64,000 nucleotides of DNA from an uncultured Macellibacteroides sp. (GTDB taxonomy: Bacteria; Bacteroidota; Bacteroidia; Bacteroidales; Tannerellaceae), in the NCBI RefSeq assembly GCF_963667135.1, contig NZ_OY762974.1:4229054-4293053 (forward strand). The letters run 5' to 3'. A program made the translations under genes and the position numbers. The notes beneath the pieces were generated by a model. The model was not told the DNA's origin. It searched no databases and saw nothing but the letters and a program-made list of their open reading frames with translations. Shown in pieces: positions 62,697 to 64,000 of this stretch; positions within the stretch are counted from its first letter, which is position 1; every line of letters starts with the position of its first letter.

Positions 62697-62775
62697 TTCA
62701 CTTCCCTACGCCAGCATTACCTGGATCAGGTTATGGGTATGATCTCAGCCCGTTTTATTAAGGCACCCCCTATGA
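62697..62775 (-). promoter_or_regulatory. TPP riboswitch (THI element)
   Basis: On the minus strand it has the conserved aptamer parts in order: GGGGGTGCC, then GGGCTGAGATCATACCC (the pyrimidine-sensing CUGAGA), then ACCTGATCCAGGTAATGCTG and GCGTAGGGAAG. Binding of thiamine diphosphate should lower expression of the downstream receptor-PnuT-kinase operon. Confidence 0.95.
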
Positions 62776-62785
62776 TAATTACAGG

Positions 62786-62815
62786 CAAAGGTAATCGTTT
62801 TTTTTATATTTACAA
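62786..62815 (-). promoter_or_regulatory. Promoter of the thiamine operon
   Basis: On the minus strand TTG (62813-62815), a 19-bp spacer, then TACCTTTG (62786-62793), matching the Bacteroidetes consensus. Transcription would start just before the riboswitch. Confidence 0.5.
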
Positions 62816-62926
62816 CACCGGGGTTCCAGCACGGCAAAATACAAATGCAAAAGTATTTATCGAGTTGCTATAAAAGCATTCATAATAAAGCTGTAACCTG
62901 CACAAGAATAGTATAACAAAAAAAAA

Positions 62927-62950
62927 GGCATCCCTTAAAAAAAGGATGCC
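62927..62950 (-). terminator. Terminator of secG
   Basis: GGCATCC (62927-62933) and GGATGCC (62944-62950) form a 7-bp stem with a 10-nt loop; on the minus strand a U-run follows. It is 23 bp past the secG stop. Confidence 0.8.
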
Positions 62951-62972
62951 CTATGATAGGAATATGAATATC

Positions 62973-63341
62973 TTATTTCTTTGGAGCTTCTTCTGGTGTA
63001 GCTTCCGGTGTAGCTGCTGGTTGCTGTGCTGTTCCAAAATCAGGAGCGATAGTGTTTGGATCGATTGTTACAGCTTCATTTACCTGCTGATTGATTTCAG
63101 ACTGAGTCGTAGCTTGTTCTCTGGGAATAAAAGCAGTAATAACAATACTTAATAATATAACAAATCCTGCCAAACCCCATGTAGCTTTTTCAAGAAAATC
63201 TGTTGTTTTTCTTACCCCCATAATCTGGTTAGAGGATGAAAATCCCGATGCCAAACCTCCTCCTTTAGAGTTTTGTACCAATACAATCAAAATCAATAGT
63301 ATCGATGCGATCAAGATTAAGATAGAAATAAATACGTACAT
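62973..63341 (-). CDS. secG: Preprotein translocase subunit SecG
   Basis: A 122-residue protein with two membrane helices, about residues 3-22 and 52-72. The family motif is VQNSKGGGLASGF between them, followed by RKTTDFLEKATW. A C-terminal tail rich in Ala, Pro and Glu (AATPEATPEEAPKK) is usual in Bacteroidetes. It helps the SecYEG channel move proteins across the inner membrane. It starts 7 bp after the preceding TPR-like gene, so they are probably co-transcribed. Confidence 0.95.
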   Translation of the reverse strand: MYVFISILILIASILLILIVLVQNSKGGGLASGFSSSNQIMGVRKTTDFLEKATWGLAGFVILLSIVITAFIPREQATTQSEINQQVNEAVTIDPNTIAPDFGTAQQPAATPEATPEEAPKK

Positions 63342-63348
63342 CTTAGTT

Positions 63349-64000
63349 TTATTTTTTAGTGTTAATAATCAATTTTTCAAGAAATTTAATTTGATCTGCA
63401 AAGTAAACATTTTTTTCCGGATATTTCAAACTTAAATTTTGAATTATTTGCAGGGCCTTCTCATATCTCTTTTGTTTTATATAAATTCTTGCAAGTGTTT
63501 CTGTAAAATAGGAATCATCTATGCTTGCAGAAGAAAGATCAGCACTTTCCTGGTTGCTGTTTTTGAGTGGTTCGTTTGAGGAAGTATCATCAGGAAAAGA
63601 AATAGCCGGACCTCTTTTTTCGTCATTGGTAATAAACGTGTCAATGAGTTCGTGATGCTGAAGTGGAGCCGATTCCGATTCATCCGGAGTTGATTCTTTC
63701 TCCGTTAGGGACCAGTAAATATAATCTGCAGAAACCGACGGCTGAAACAATAAAGATGATTCTGCTGCCACATCTTTGTCTTCATCCTTAGAAGACAAAA
63801 ATGCATCAATCAAAGAAAATGAATCAGATACCTGCTGCTTATTTTCTATCTCGGGCGAAAGATCAATGCCATAGTTTGAACCTTCAACAAGCATAAACAG
63901 TTTCTTGCGATCTGGTATACCTATAGCTAATTTCTTTAATTCAGTGGAATAACGTATATCCTTCAATTCCGACAGGTTCTTAAGATAAAGAAGTTTTACG
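63349..64000 (-). CDS. TPR-like protein, partial at the window edge
   Basis: The frame is open from 64000 down to 63349. There is no good start inside: the codon at 63966 is TTG and the frame continues in coding style upstream (LYLKNLSEL), so the 5' part lies beyond the window. At least 216 codons are visible. The C-terminal 50 residues form a TPR-like pair of helices (FTETLARIYIKQKRYEKALQ, then LKYPEKNVYFADQIKFLEKL). The middle is acidic and low-complexity. Cytoplasmic role unknown; possibly a scaffold gene kept next to secG in Bacteroidetes. Confidence 0.75.
   Translation of the reverse strand, partial: VKLLYLKNLSELKDIRYSTELKKLAIGIPDRKKLFMLVEGSNYGIDLSPEIENKQQVSDSFSLIDAFLSSKDEDKDVAAESSLLFQPSVSADYIYWSLTEKESTPDESESAPLQHHELIDTFITNDEKRGPAISFPDDTSSNEPLKNSNQESADLSSASIDDSYFTETLARIYIKQKRYEKALQIIQNLSLKYPEKNVYFADQIKFLEKLIINTKK

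Overview
The window is from the chromosome of a Bacteroidales bacterium, probably Parabacteroides-like (Tannerellaceae). This rests on SusC/SusD pairs, a hybrid two-component system, DUF4221 and six-bladed beta-propeller lipoproteins, promoters of the Bacteroidetes form TTTG-N19/20-TAnnTTTG, and IS66 and ISAs1 elements. I found no rRNA, tRNA or CRISPR array. Species assignment is inference.

Region 1 (137-14174) is an AT-rich array of lipoproteins of unknown function. Eight six-bladed beta-propeller lipoproteins and three intact DUF4221 lipoproteins lie on the minus strand. Between two of the minus-strand blocks, on the plus strand, is a membrane protein with a C-terminal OmpR-type winged helix (10805-11821). 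Each DUF4221 gene sits directly before a propeller gene, and a 52-codon DUF4221 relic marks a fourth such pair. A second relic is an orphan 3' end. The array has clearly expanded and recombined, and it is the best candidate here for an undescribed envelope sensing system.

Region 2 (14175-17870) holds an HU-like gene fused to a helix-turn-helix. Upstream of it are four GACAnnTGTC palindromes spaced exactly 22 bp apart. A complete IS66 element (15182-17714) follows, with three ORFs, 26-bp ends and an 8-bp target duplication.

Region 3 (17911-29860) holds a Tat-type aldo/keto reductase, a lipoprotein/beta-barrel pair, an AraC regulator, and an RND efflux operon (adaptor, pump, outer-membrane channel) that ends in a divergent LpxA-like acyltransferase.

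Region 4 (29897-46124) is a polysaccharide utilisation locus, all on the minus strand. It has a hybrid two-component regulator, a GH88 hydrolase, SusC, SusD and a GH2 enzyme. After a gap with a 15-bp perfect inverted repeat come a Gfo/Idh oxidoreductase and a tandem DUF1080 protein, a combination that suggests 3-keto-glycoside chemistry.

Region 5 (46378-64000) is mostly housekeeping. It has a hypothetical protein, folA-thyA, galM, a TlpA-type thioredoxin, an ISAs1-type element with a long non-coding left arm, dnaG, a NatAB-like ABC exporter, a GH18 protein and an old-yellow-enzyme reductase. It also has a thiamine salvage operon under a TPP riboswitch (TonB receptor, PnuC-type transporter, thiamine pyrophosphokinase), then secG and a TPR-like protein cut by the window edge.
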